A stretch of DNA of 63,696 nt. Origin: Oscillospiraceae bacterium. Lineage in GTDB: Bacteria; Bacillota; Clostridia; UBA1212. The DNA is taken from contig SVJA01000011.1 in NCBI GenBank assembly GCA_015069195.1, forward strand, positions 1 through 63,696. Reading direction: 5' to 3'. This document shows positions 17,787 to 26,025 of the stretch, in pieces. Within the stretch, counting starts at the first letter, position 1. Every line of letters starts with the position of its first letter. The translations under genes were made by a program, and so were the position numbers. A model generated the notes under the pieces. It was not told the DNA's origin, did not search any database, and was given only the letters and a program-made list of their open reading frames with translations.

Positions 17787-18416
17787 GTGGAATATATTAT
17801 TTATTTTTTGGATATAATTAAGTGGGTAATAATAAAAATACTTCAATATTCTGAACAATTAAAGACGATTGCAGAAATTTCTATTTTAATCATAGGAGGG
17901 ATATCCGCTATTAAAGGAATTAACTATTTAAAATCTTTAAGGGAAAAGCGAGCTCTATCAACATTTAGCTTTTGGACACACTTTAATATAAAATTACTTA
18001 TGTTGAAAAACCGTCTTGATAACGATCATAGCATAATTAATAATTTATTTTCTGAAGAAATTAGAGCTACTTGGAACAATACAGGAGCTCCCTGCTCAGA
18101 TGAAAATCTAAAAAGCTTTTTATTGCTAGCTTCAGAAACTTTAGTTTTAGTAAAATCCACATCTGATCAGATGCCAGCCTATCCCGGATGGACAGATGAC
18201 TACTTAGAGTTGGTAAATTTTTTAGATGACATATTCCATTATGATATTTCAAACCCTACTTCTTGTTTTAAATTTTATAAGGTACCAACAACAGTTGATA
18301 TGAGAAATAATTTGTGTATACAAATATGTGAAACTATGAATAGATTATCAAATGGTATAAAAAAGGTACAAAAAGAAACTGAAAAGTATATATGTTCAAC
18401 AAAAAGAAAATTCTAA
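17787..18416 (+). CDS. Unknown protein with N-terminal membrane anchor, partner of the NTPase
   Basis: 209 residues starting at GTG, with AAGGAG eight bases upstream. A hydrophobic N-terminus (about 5-19) and a clear membrane segment AEISILIIGGISAIKG (about 29-45) are followed by a basic stretch and a soluble, mostly helical domain of ~150 residues with no motif I recognise. It has the same AT-rich composition as the NTPase gene and ends at a terminator, so the two form one unit. Effector of a defence-type module is a hypothesis only. Confidence 0.6.
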   Translation: MEYIIYFLDIIKWVIIKILQYSEQLKTIAEISILIIGGISAIKGINYLKSLREKRALSTFSFWTHFNIKLLMLKNRLDNDHSIINNLFSEEIRATWNNTGAPCSDENLKSFLLLASETLVLVKSTSDQMPAYPGWTDDYLELVNFLDDIFHYDISNPTSCFKFYKVPTTVDMRNNLCIQICETMNRLSNGIKKVQKETEKYICSTKRKF

Positions 18417-18463
18417 TAATTTAAAAATTACAAAAAATATAACTTCTATTTAGAATTCTAATT

Positions 18464-18509
18464 CAAAAATGGATGTATTTCAATTATTTGTGAAATGCAT
18501 CCATTTTTG
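18464..18509. terminator. Bidirectional terminator closing the NTPase island
   Basis: CAAAAATGGATGTATTTCA and TGAAATGCATCCATTTTTG form an 18-19 bp stem with an eight-base loop and A/T runs on both sides, placed between converging genes. Confidence 0.88.
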
Positions 18510-18552
18510 ACTCATGTTATTTTTTTAACAAAACATTTGGCTTCACCATTAA

Positions 18553-19746
18553 TTATTCGTTCGTAATATCAATCCATTCAGCTTCGTAAGAATAGCGGAA
18601 CTGGTAGATTTTACCGTCAGGTGTATATTTCCAACAATACTTCTCACCTGTAACATTGTTTGCCGAAATCATACCGCTTTCAGCGTCGGCTTTGATGTTG
18701 AAAAGGTTTACATAGTAAAAATTACCGTTTGCATCCATTGCTGTGAGAATTCTATCTGTGAAATTTACGTTTGCATAACCGGCTTCTACAGCAACAATGT
18801 TGCTCCAACCATCTACAATCGGCTTCATCTTTTCTGCATATTTGCCTGTCATTTTGAGTTTTCCGTCAGCAGTCAAACCGACTATCATACCTTCAGACAT
18901 TGTGAGATATGAAAGTTTTCCCCACTTGAGAATCTCTTCTGCATGTGTTCCGGTAGCAACAACCGTACCGTCACCTTTTTATCCTGCAACAGTAAGTGCT
19001 GCTATATCTACACCGAGTTTTCCGATATCGTTTCCGGTAAGCTTGGCAATATCTACAAGTGCCATATCTTTAAAGTTTGAAAAATCGAGTTCATTGTAAG
19101 CATCAGAACTTCCGCCGATATTCATAAAAACATCACCTTTGTCATTAAGAACAACAAAATCGTGCTTATCAACTTCGATACTTACAAAGTTGCCGCTTGC
19201 TTTGTCACCGGTGATAACATTTTTGAATTCATCGGTTTTCGGAACTTCGTAGAGCTGTTCACGGTTTATCCAAATAATATCGTTTCCGACAATACAATAA
19301 CCCTCAATATTTGAATTTGTTGTACAGTACGAAATATCTTTAACATCCGAAGCTACTTTTTCTTCTTTATAGTAGAGGTTTCCGTTATCAGTCAATGCAA
19401 AAACCACAGTACCAATGTTTGAAAGGCTGAGCTTTCTCACATTGGGAAGTTTTGTATACACATCGGCAAAACCCTTTTCTGATTTGTCAGCCAAGGTATA
19501 AATGGTGCCGTCATCTGCAAGGAAGAAGTAAGTACCTGTAAGATGATCGCTTGCTTTCATCGCAGATTTGATATCAGCAGAGATATTTACAACGGAGCTA
19601 CCGTTACCTTTGTTTGAATCTTTTCCGCCGCTACCACCAGTGTTACCGCCGTTTCCGTTGTTATCACTGTCAGATCCGCAAGCCGTGAACGCGAATATAG
19701 CCAAAACTGCAAGGAATAGACACAAAAATCTTTTAAAATTTCTCAT
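18553..19746 (-). pseudogene. Repeat-containing lipoprotein interrupted by one in-frame TAA
   Basis: The frame from 19746 gives a lipoprotein signal with lipobox FTAC, a Gly/Asn/Ser-rich linker, then repeated short units such as LADDGTIYTL, LTDNGNLYY, LNDKGDVFMN and, after the stop, GLTADGKLKMTG. These look like RCC1/beta-propeller-type blades. A TAA at 18979-18981 interrupts the gene after residue 255; the same frame then continues for 142 codons with matching repeat pattern, so one nonsense change (or a read error) splits a ~397-residue protein. Ribosome site AAAGGA precedes the start. Without the tail it would lose about a third of its repeats. Confidence 0.75.
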
Positions 19747-19945
19747 AAAAAATAAATCCTTTCGAGTAAAAATATATCTGAAATAATATAAAATTTTAGA
19801 GTATTGATGTCAATTACTCATACAGTCATTAGCGATAAAAAACTTGAATCGGATTGTGAAATATGATACTCTAGTGTATGCCAAACAAACTGAATAAACA
19901 GAGTAGGGGTATTTTCATTTTGGGAATAATTGTGCCCTTTAGTTT

Positions 19946-19997
19946 CTATACTACTTTTAGAATTTGGTAAAATCGCAAATTCCATTTAGTAGTATAG
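19946..19997. repeat. Long imperfect hairpin in the leader of a lipoprotein gene
   Basis: CTATACTACT (19946-19955) and AGTAGTATAG (19988-19997) are perfect arms; inside them GAATTTG and CAAATTC add a second stem. It lies in a 365-base gap (19747-20111) that otherwise holds only the terminator at 20062 and no gene. It could be an RNA leader structure or the terminal inverted repeat of a small element. Confidence 0.55.
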
Positions 19998-20061
19998 TTT
20001 GGATGTTTTATCCCTGTTCTGTTAAAGTTTGTTTGGCGACAATCGGAGTTTGCGTTTTTCG

Positions 20062-20092
20062 GTGCGTTCAACTTCGGTTGGCGCACTTTTTT
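20062..20092 (+). terminator. Intrinsic terminator immediately before a coding start (attenuator candidate)
   Basis: GTGCGTTCAAC, loop TTCG, GTTGGCGCAC, then six Ts. It ends only six bases before the AAGGAGG Shine-Dalgarno of the next gene, a placement typical of transcription attenuation rather than of an upstream gene end, since no gene precedes it on this strand. Confidence 0.75.
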
Positions 20093-20111
20093 ATTTTAAG
20101 GAGGAAAATTT

Positions 20112-20738
20112 ATGAAAAAATATTTGTTTTATTCATCATTGTCACATTGCTATTTGGTACATTGGGTTGCACAGAAAATGTAACTGATTCAACTTCGGGT
20201 AAGACTCAAAAAACATCAGCAACCAATACTGCAAAACCACAATTAACAGCCGAAGAAGTATTTTTTGCGTTCTATGAAGGTGTATATCTTGACGGTAACT
20301 TTCAAAAAGCTTCAGAGTATTACTATATGAATATAGAATCTATATTTAATCTTTTAATAAGTGAAATTGCCAAGAAGAACAATGTTTCGGAAGAACGTGT
20401 GTATGTAGCTTTACAAAGAGAAATGAAAAATGCGAATATTAACGATTTTGATTCATATATTAGTGGTTTGCCGGAATATCTAGATTTTGAAGATATGACT
20501 GATGCAGAAGTAAAATCTAAATTAGACTCTATAAAGCAACGCGTTGAAATAACTCAGAAATATTTTTACGCCGGATCCCGAATATCCAGATCATAGTAAG
20601 AAAGACCCGGATCGTTATATTTGGTTAATTAAGACTGATAATGGTTGGAAAGTTTTAGATGTAACAGATACGGGCTCTATAGGTTATATTAGAACTTCAT
20701 TAATGGGTCCATTAACGCTTTGTGATAAAGAAATCTAA
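20112..20738 (+). pseudogene. Small lipoprotein gene with two compensating frameshifts
   Basis: AAGGAGG is followed by ATG at 20112 and a run of six As. One more A would give MKKIFVLFIIVTLLFGTLGC, a perfect lipoprotein signal; as written the frame shifts after the second lysine and the signal is in another frame. That frame continues through a soluble helical domain (AEEVFFAFYEGVYLDGNFQK) until five Ts at 20563-20567, where dropping one T gives PDPEYPDHSKKDPDRYIWL and a sensible C-terminus ending at 20738. Both lesions are at homopolymers, so read error is as likely as real decay. Restored length is about 208 residues; a DUF4878-like or NTF2-like lipoprotein is possible. Confidence 0.7.
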
Positions 20739-20820
20739 GATAATAGGGCAATGACTCACTTTGAAAGTGTCTCACATATTAAAGCTTTATTGTTCTGCGT
20801 ACTGTCTATAAACAGATAAT

Positions 20821-20865
20821 AAAACAAACGGAAGATACTGTGGATATGTATCTTCCGTTTGTTTT
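20821..20865. terminator. Perfect bidirectional terminator
   Basis: AAAACAAACGGAAGATAC and GTATCTTCCGTTTGTTTT are perfect 18-base arms with a nine-base loop. It serves the lipoprotein gene on one strand and tRNA-Leu on the other. Confidence 0.9.
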
Positions 20866-20869
20866 ATTA

Positions 20870-20950
20870 TGCGGATGACAGGACTTGAACCTGCACGCTT
20901 TTGGCATCGGAACCTAAATCCGACGTGTCTGCCAATTCCACCACATCCGC
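20870..20950 (-). tRNA. tRNA-Leu (anticodon TAG)
   Basis: On the minus strand GCGGATG at the 5' end pairs with CATCCGC at the 3' end, with an A discriminator. The anticodon loop TTTAGGT gives anticodon TAG, reading CUA-type leucine codons. The variable arm is long, as expected for a class II tRNA, and the T loop has TTCAAGTC. No encoded CCA. The rest of the gap up to 21070 is AT-rich with no gene seen. Confidence 0.95.
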
Positions 20951-21069
20951 ATTTTTGTAACTTGATGATTGGATTATTGCAACAATTAATATTTTATCAT
21001 ATAATACTTTTCATAACAACTTTAAAATTTTAGATACTGTAATTTAACTATCAAAACGGAGTCAAAAAT

Positions 21070-21303
21070 ATGAAATTTTTTGAAAAGAGTTGGAAATATA
21101 TAAAAACCGGAGTAGACGGCAATGTAAGGTTATTTGGTGTTAATATTTTTAACTTTGAGTGGAAAATTACTAACAAAACAATACAAATTGATGATTTTCA
21201 TCATAATATTCCTGTTTTCCAAGTAGTTGTCAGCGATAAAACTTATGAGTTTGCTGCCGATGAAGTAAGTAATTGTGTGTGGAAATTCTATGTTTACAAA
21301 TGA
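21070..21303 (+). CDS. Small hypothetical protein
   Basis: 77 residues, beta-rich pattern, no signal peptide or membrane segment. Alternating hydrophobic residues (VRLFGVNIFNFEWKI, VFQVVVSDKTYEFAAD) suggest a small beta-barrel or a single beta-sheet domain. CGGAG lies nine bases upstream of the ATG, and a perfect terminator directly follows, which supports it as a real gene. I do not recognise the family. Confidence 0.55.
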   Translation: MKFFEKSWKYIKTGVDGNVRLFGVNIFNFEWKITNKTIQIDDFHHNIPVFQVVVSDKTYEFAADEVSNCVWKFYVYK

Positions 21304-21340
21304 AAAAGGTCGCAATCTCAAAAAAAGTTGCGACCTTTTT
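21303..21340. terminator. Terminator between the small protein and murG
   Basis: AAAAAGGTCGCAA and TTGCGACCTTTTT are perfect arms around a 12-base A-rich loop, with convergent genes on both sides. Confidence 0.9.
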
Positions 21341-21357
21341 CTATACAAATTCATATT

Positions 21358-22431
21358 TTACAGTTTACACACTTCCGCAATCACATCTGTAATTGCCTTG
21401 GTTCCGTCTGCGTTTTTATTAGCAGACATCGCAGATATAAGTTTATCCTTGTCTTTTTCAAGATATTCAAGCGATTTTAAGAGTGTCGATGGAGTAAGTT
21501 CCTCTTCTTCCAATACGATTGCAAAATCACGTTTTTCAAACGATTTTGCATTTAATATCTGATCTCCGCGGCTTGCAGCTCTTGAGAGCGGAATCAAAAG
21601 CATAGGTTTCTTAAGTGCGAGGAATTCGTGAATAGCGTTTGAACCGGCTCTTGAAATAATGAAATCTGCAAGTGCAAAGTAGTCTGGAAGTTCATCACTC
21701 ACAAATTCAAATTGTTTGTATGATTTCAATATTTCCTCATCAGAAATATCCGCAAGGTTCTTTTTGCCACAGAGATGAATGATATTAAACTGCTTGCAAA
21801 GCGTTTCAAGTTTTGATCTGACCGCTTCATTTATCACTTTTGAACCCAAACTGCCGCCGATGATGAGCAAAACTGGTTTTAAATCGAAATTCAGTGCCTT
21901 GCGGGCGTTTTCTGCATTTCCGCAGTAAAGTTCATGCCTGATAGGAGAACCTGTAAAAACGCCGATTTCCTTTGAAATATGCTCAAGTGCCTCAGGGAAA
22001 GTTACGCACAATTTTGTTGCAAAACGCTTTGAAAGTTTGTTTGCCAAACCGGGAGTCATATCGGACTCGTGTGAAATAACCGGAACTTTATATTTATGAG
22101 CCGCCGCAACAACAGGCACCGACACAAAACCGCCTTTAGAGAAAACTATATCCGGCTTTAATTCTTTCATCAATTTTTTAGCATCGTTGTAACCGCCGAT
22201 AACACGGAACGGATCGGTAAAATTCTTCCACGAAAAGTATCTTCTGAGCTTTCCGGTGCGAACTGCGTGGTATGTGATATTGTCTTCCTTTTCGATAATA
22301 TCTTTTTCAATGCCATCCTCAGAACCTACATAGTGTATTTCAAAATTATTTGCCTCTAGAAAAGGTTTTAAGGCAAGATTCGGTGTAACATGACCGGCAG
22401 AACCGCCGCCTGTAAGAATAATTTTTTTCAT
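21358..22431 (-). CDS. murG: MurG, lipid II-forming N-acetylglucosaminyltransferase
   Basis: 357 residues. The family signatures are all present: GGGSAGHVTPN at the N-terminus, FSKGGFVSVPV and SHESDMTPGLANKL in the first Rossmann half, GGSLGSKVIN and SRAGSNAIHEFLALKKP in the UDP-GlcNAc-binding half. It transfers GlcNAc to lipid I at the inner face of the membrane. The ATG at 22431 has AGAGG eight bases upstream; the 14-residue longer frame has none. The gene stands alone rather than in a dcw cluster, which may mean a second MurG elsewhere or simply scattered cell-wall genes. Confidence 0.93.
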   Translation of the reverse strand: MKKIILTGGGSAGHVTPNLALKPFLEANNFEIHYVGSEDGIEKDIIEKEDNITYHAVRTGKLRRYFSWKNFTDPFRVIGGYNDAKKLMKELKPDIVFSKGGFVSVPVVAAAHKYKVPVISHESDMTPGLANKLSKRFATKLCVTFPEALEHISKEIGVFTGSPIRHELYCGNAENARKALNFDLKPVLLIIGGSLGSKVINEAVRSKLETLCKQFNIIHLCGKKNLADISDEEILKSYKQFEFVSDELPDYFALADFIISRAGSNAIHEFLALKKPMLLIPLSRAASRGDQILNAKSFEKRDFAIVLEEEELTPSTLLKSLEYLEKDKDKLISAMSANKNADGTKAITDVIAEVCKL

Positions 22432-22539
22432 AATGATTCCTCTGAAAATTATATATATATTACAACTATTCATATTAGCATAAATTATGATGTTTTTGCA
22501 AATAATACATATAATTCAAGCACAAAAGGAGAGATTATT

Positions 22540-22989
22540 ATGAATAATAAAGTTGCAGAAGAACAGGATACCGTGAAACTGCTGAAAGAATGTGATGCCG
22601 GAGTAAAAATGGGTGTTAAATCAATTGATGATGTTATGGAATATGTTCAATCAAATGACCTAAATCAGATACTCATGGAAAGCAAAATCGAACATGAGAA
22701 AATGCAGAAAGATCTCAACACAATCCTCGATAATTTTCACGCTGACGGAAAAGATCCGAATATGATGGCTGAATCAATGTCTTGGATGAAAACCACCTTT
22801 AAATTGGGTATGAATGAGAACGATCACACGATTGCCGACTTGATTACAGACGGCTGCAATATGGGGGTAAAATCGCTCAATAAGTACCTTAATCAGTACA
22901 GTAATGCTGACAAACGTGCAAAAGATATTACAAAACGACTTATCGATCTTGAAAAATCATTGCAATTTAAGATGGAAAGTTATCTATAA
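22540..22989 (+). CDS. Small helical protein, possibly ferritin-like (DUF2383-type)
   Basis: 149 residues, predicted almost entirely helical, no signal or membrane segment. Two similar segments are visible, KECDAGVKMGVKSIDDVMEYV near residue 15 and DGCNMGVKSLNKYLNQY near 108, suggesting an internal repeat in a four-helix bundle. The pattern resembles PA2169/DUF2383-like proteins but I am not sure of the family. AAAGGAG is eight bases before the ATG; the longer open frame upstream overlaps murG on the other strand and is not used. A very strong terminator follows. Confidence 0.6.
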   Translation: MNNKVAEEQDTVKLLKECDAGVKMGVKSIDDVMEYVQSNDLNQILMESKIEHEKMQKDLNTILDNFHADGKDPNMMAESMSWMKTTFKLGMNENDHTIADLITDGCNMGVKSLNKYLNQYSNADKRAKDITKRLIDLEKSLQFKMESYL

Positions 22990-23043
22990 AACAAACCCCG
23001 TACTTTTCAATTATTAATAATTGAAAAGTACGGGGTTTGTTTT
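22988..23043. terminator. Very long perfect hairpin terminator
   Basis: AAACAAACCCCGTACTTTTC on the left is mirrored by GAAAAGTACGGGGTTTGTTT on the right, with an almost palindromic AATTATTAATAATT centre. It serves converging genes. Confidence 0.92.
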
Positions 23044-23059
23044 ATTCATATCACTTTTT

Positions 23060-23599
23060 TTATTTTAATATTTTGCTTTGTTCTAACGAAATAACAACTA
23101 TTGGTACAATAATTAATTGAATTATTATCCCCGGAAATCCGTTTAAAATCACACCTGTAAAAAATGCTTCTGCGACAAATGATTTCCCTTGCAATCCGAG
23201 CAGTATTATTTCTGCAAAACATCTTACAATTCGACCTGAAATCATCGCTGTTACCAAAGAGAAATACAGTGAACCAATTGATTTCTTCTTTGTATTGTAC
23301 TTTTTATATAGGACACAAGGAATTATTCCGTAAACAGTCATTTCAAATGCAACTGCGATTGCAGTAGGATACATAACAGGCACAGAAAACAAAAACGATC
23401 TTGATATTGGCAAAATAAAACCGATTACTGCGCCATATTTCCAATCACAAATCAAACTGCACAAAAGTATCGGAATATGCATCGGAAGCAAGATTTTTCC
23501 TATAACCGGCAATTGACCGGTCAGCATCGGTAAAATGAATCCAAGTGATAGAAACAGGGCAGAAAGTATTAGTTTTTTGATGTAATTTTTATTTTCCAT
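23060..23599 (-). CDS. ECF transporter S component, substrate unknown
   Basis: 179 residues with five or six membrane segments, the usual size for an energy-coupling-factor substrate-binding subunit. Family features: an N-terminal ALFLSLGFILPML helix, PMHIPILLCSLICDWKYG, IGFILPISRSFLF, and an aromatic/small-residue C-terminal helix. It would capture a vitamin or metal and dock to the EcfA1-EcfA2-EcfT module encoded at 28.8-31.4 kb. I take the ATG at 23599; it has no Shine-Dalgarno, and a TATACT lies close upstream, so the message may be leaderless. No riboswitch is visible, so the ligand cannot be inferred. Confidence 0.75.
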   Translation of the reverse strand: MENKNYIKKLILSALFLSLGFILPMLTGQLPVIGKILLPMHIPILLCSLICDWKYGAVIGFILPISRSFLFSVPVMYPTAIAVAFEMTVYGIIPCVLYKKYNTKKKSIGSLYFSLVTAMISGRIVRCFAEIILLGLQGKSFVAEAFFTGVILNGFPGIIIQLIIVPIVVISLEQSKILK

Positions 23600-23726
23600 T
23601 GTTATAGTATAATTCAAAACAGGTGTGGTGTAAATAAAAATGGATACACTTGTAATGGTTTAAATTTTTATGTTAAGATGTCCGAAATATTTGTTGCAAA
23701 TAAACTACAAAGGAGAATTTGTTAAA

Positions 23727-24146
23727 GTGAATGCGGAAAAACTTCAGAAATACATATTACAGGGAATCTGTAAAAAAGTTTATCCAGACAAAATTGAGTT
23801 ATACCTTCCGTTTTTCTTTGGAAATGGTGATGAAACACTTCTTTGTCTAACTTGGGATAAAGACGGCATTTTGAGCGATGGCGGCAGAACTATATCTGAA
23901 TTAAAAAAACGGGTAGGTGATATTTCTGTTTATACTGAAAATATACACAATGTTCTGAATTCACACGGCATGGTAGAATTAGTATCAGGACATATACTAA
24001 CAGTACGTCATTATTTTACTGTATTTTCCGGTGATGAAGCTTATACAGATTACCTTGCAGGTATAAGCAAACTCATCGAAGTAATATCGTTGATAAGCGT
24101 TATTGATACTATTCAGGTGTCTCATGAGGGGGAGGTATCCGTATGA
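23727..24146 (+). CDS. DUF1828-like protein
   Basis: About 139 residues. The segment LTWDKDGILSDGGRTISEL matches the DUF1828 pattern (a beta-hairpin with xDGIxxDGG), and the C-terminal ~70 residues are helical. I choose the GTG at 23727, 11 bases after AAAGGAG; an ATG at 23670 is in frame but lacks a ribosome site. It overlaps the next gene by four bases (ATGA), so the two are coupled. DUF1828 proteins are often seen near mobile elements and toxin-antitoxin-like pairs; function unknown. Confidence 0.65.
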   Translation: MNAEKLQKYILQGICKKVYPDKIELYLPFFFGNGDETLLCLTWDKDGILSDGGRTISELKKRVGDISVYTENIHNVLNSHGMVELVSGHILTVRHYFTVFSGDEAYTDYLAGISKLIEVISLISVIDTIQVSHEGEVSV

Positions 24147-24514
24147 CATTGCGGGAAATTGATAGACAGTTAGAAAAACTGTATTCTACCTACGAAAACT
24201 ACAACGGAATCACCATTTCAACAGGAATAACCTATGAAGGAAATCCGATAAACTTTTTATTTCAGAAAGAAAATGATAAGTATGTCCGTATTTATACAAA
24301 TAAAAATTTTTCTGAATGGATAGCTTGGTGTACTAATGGTTGGACAAAGGCTGCACCTAAAATCGAAAAATTAGCTGAAATATATGGTGTTCAGTGGGAT
24401 AATGATGCCGGTAGCCTTTATATTCGATTTCGTCGTAATGAATTAACGTTGGCACAAGCTGTTATGCGGTTGCAGCAGGCGGTTTCAGTAGTCGGATGTT
24501 TAGGAGAAGATTGA
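24143..24514 (+). CDS. Small protein coupled to the DUF1828-like gene
   Basis: 123 residues, soluble. N-terminal helix MTLREIDRQLEKLYSTYENY, then beta segments (INFLFQKENDKYVRIYTN) and a C-terminal helical part (TLAQAVMRLQQAVSVVG). GGGGGAGG lies eight bases before the ATG, which sits inside the stop of the upstream gene. I do not recognise the family. Tight coupling suggests that the two products form a complex. Confidence 0.6.
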   Translation: MTLREIDRQLEKLYSTYENYNGITISTGITYEGNPINFLFQKENDKYVRIYTNKNFSEWIAWCTNGWTKAAPKIEKLAEIYGVQWDNDAGSLYIRFRRNELTLAQAVMRLQQAVSVVGCLGED

Positions 24515-24540
24515 ATTTATAAAGAGAGTAGAGTACAAAT

Positions 24541-24567
24541 AAAAACGGACGGTCAATATGACCGCCC
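24541..24567 (-). terminator. tRNA-Gln terminator
   Basis: On the minus strand GGGCGGTCA, a three-base loop, TGACCGTCC, then a run of Ts; starts about ten bases after the tRNA 3' end. Confidence 0.85.
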
Positions 24568-24576
24568 GAAACTTTA

Positions 24577-24648
24577 CTGGGATGGCAAGACTCGAACTTG
24601 CGGATGCCAGAATCAAAATCTGGAGCCTTACCACTTGGCGACATCCCA
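24577..24648 (-). tRNA. tRNA-Gln (anticodon TTG)
   Basis: On the minus strand the 5' TGGGATG pairs with 3' CATCCCA; the discriminator is G, as usual for glutamine. The anticodon loop TTTTGAT gives anticodon TTG. The U1-A72 first pair is also typical of tRNA-Gln. No encoded CCA. Confidence 0.95.
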
Positions 24649-24663
24649 ATAACAAGCCTTGAT

Positions 24664-24692
24664 ATAATAATATATTATGGTGTTTTTGTCAA
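24664..24692 (-). promoter_or_regulatory. Sigma-A promoter of tRNA-Gln
   Basis: On the minus strand TTGACA (24692-24687), 17 bases, TATTAT (24669-24664). It ends about 15 bases before the tRNA and overlaps the last codons of the upstream PHP gene. Confidence 0.82.
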
Positions 24693-25486
24693 AGAATAAT
24701 TTTCTCAAAAACAGGTTTTCTTTTCTCAAAATGCACAACGTAATCGAAACCGCATTCCTTGATAATCGGCAATGTCTGATCGAATATTCTGGCAATATCT
24801 GTTGTGCAATGAGCATCCGAACCGATAGTAACCATTTCACCGCCTAATTCCTTATATCTTATGAGATTTTTCTTATCAATCGGAACCTTTTGATATGTAG
24901 ATGTATTTACTTCGAGAGCTATATTTTTAGCAATAAGATGCTTGAAAATCTCGTCCATGTAGTCTGAATAGTCGCTGTAATAAAATGTTCTATCTTCGAA
25001 CATTGTTGCATAGCGAATATGATAATCAAAATGTCCCATAGTATCATAATTTTCGTACATCATAACGTTTTTATATACTTCTTTGATGTATTCAAGATAT
25101 GTTTCTTCTTTAGATCTGCCGTTAAAGAAATTACCACTGTACGGATCCACATGGTTGATGGCATGCGTTGAACCGATAATATAATCAAATTCGTATTTGT
25201 TTATAATTTCATTTACTTGATTATATACATGAGGCTGAAAACCAACTTCAACAGCTGTAAATACATTAAATTTACCGGCGTATTTTTCTTTCAAAGGAAC
25301 AATCTTATCAAAGTATTCTTCGAATGAATATCTGAATTCATTATTGTTTCCCGGATAGTCATAATCAAAATGATCCGTAAATGCAATACCTGATAAATTT
25401 TTTTCTATTGCAGCTACAACAGCTTCCTCGGGAGCCATTCTGCCATCTGATGAAAAGTTGGTATGTGTATGGGTATCTGTATACAT
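24689..25486 (-). CDS. PHP-domain phosphatase, histidinol-phosphatase HisJ-like
   Basis: 265 residues with all PHP metal motifs: DTHTHTNFSSDG at the N-terminus, FTDHFDY, the EVGFQP glutamate, GSTHAI, GHFDY and GSDAHC near the C-terminus. The family includes HisK/HisJ histidinol-phosphatase and other phosphoesterases with three metal ions. No histidine biosynthesis genes are nearby, so the substrate is open. TAAGGAG lies eight bases before the ATG. The gene is preceded by the unusual repeat region at 25.5-25.9 kb. Confidence 0.82.
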   Translation of the reverse strand: MYTDTHTHTNFSSDGRMAPEEAVVAAIEKNLSGIAFTDHFDYDYPGNNNEFRYSFEEYFDKIVPLKEKYAGKFNVFTAVEVGFQPHVYNQVNEIINKYEFDYIIGSTHAINHVDPYSGNFFNGRSKEETYLEYIKEVYKNVMMYENYDTMGHFDYHIRYATMFEDRTFYYSDYSDYMDEIFKHLIAKNIALEVNTSTYQKVPIDKKNLIRYKELGGEMVTIGSDAHCTTDIARIFDQTLPIIKECGFDYVVHFEKRKPVFEKIIL

Positions 25487-25510
25487 ATTTTTTCTCCTTA
25501 TATTAAATTT

Positions 25511-25890
25511 AAAAGTTAAATAGAAATTGTTCTGACGATACTTGATATGTCAAACAAAATTCCTTTTAACTTTGTAATTTTAGTTTTTATGTGTTTTTGT
25601 AAATTTCCGTCACAGTCAATGGATCGACCGGACAAATAATTCTTTTTCTGTATTTTTTAAATATAAAAGTTAAAAGGAATTCTTTTAAATGATGATTGGT
25701 ATGTCAGAAGAAATTCAGATTAACTTTTATTTTAGAGTAAATTAAAATTATTGTGTAAAATATCATAATACAACTGACAAAAGTGAGCGATTCAATTAAA
25801 TCTACATTTTTTGTTATTTTAAAAGTTAAATAGAAATTTTGCAAACAATGAATTATACGTGAGAGAAAATTCCTTTTAATTTTTAAATAT
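25511..25890. repeat. Three regularly spaced imperfect dyad repeats
   Basis: AAAAGTTAAA occurs at 25511, 25665 and 25821, i.e. 154 and 156 bases apart. Each begins a ~70-base imperfect palindrome: the left arm AAAAGTTAAATAGAAATT (or a variant with AAGGAATT) is mirrored on the right by AAATTCCTTTTAACTTT or close variants. The inner parts also resemble each other (TATGTCAAACAAAATTC versus TATGTCAGAAGAAATTC). The DNA between the units is AT-rich and not obviously repeated. This fills the 540-base gap upstream of the PHP gene; no gene is seen. Confidence 0.75.
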
Positions 25891-25964
25891 AAGAAAAAAG
25901 CTTATTTTAAAGGATTTTATTATATCATAGGTTTTGACCGGTTTATCCTTTAAAAATATGCTGC

Positions 25965-25996
25965 AAATTGAACAAAATTTTTATTTTGTTCAATTT
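25965..25996. terminator. Inverted repeat after alr
   Basis: AAATTGAACAAAA and TTTTGTTCAATTT are perfect 13-base arms with a six-base loop, 30 bases beyond the end of the leftward alr gene. It lacks a T run on that strand, so it may be a weak terminator or protect the RNA 3' end. Confidence 0.6.
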
Positions 25997-26025
25997 GGCA
26001 AGAAACCTCACCAAGCACTATCCGA

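Noticed and set aside
25511-25890. CRISPR array from regularly spaced repeats
   Set aside because: Only three degenerate, palindromic units with ~155-base period; CRISPR spacers are 25-45 bases and repeats nearly identical. No cas genes in the window.
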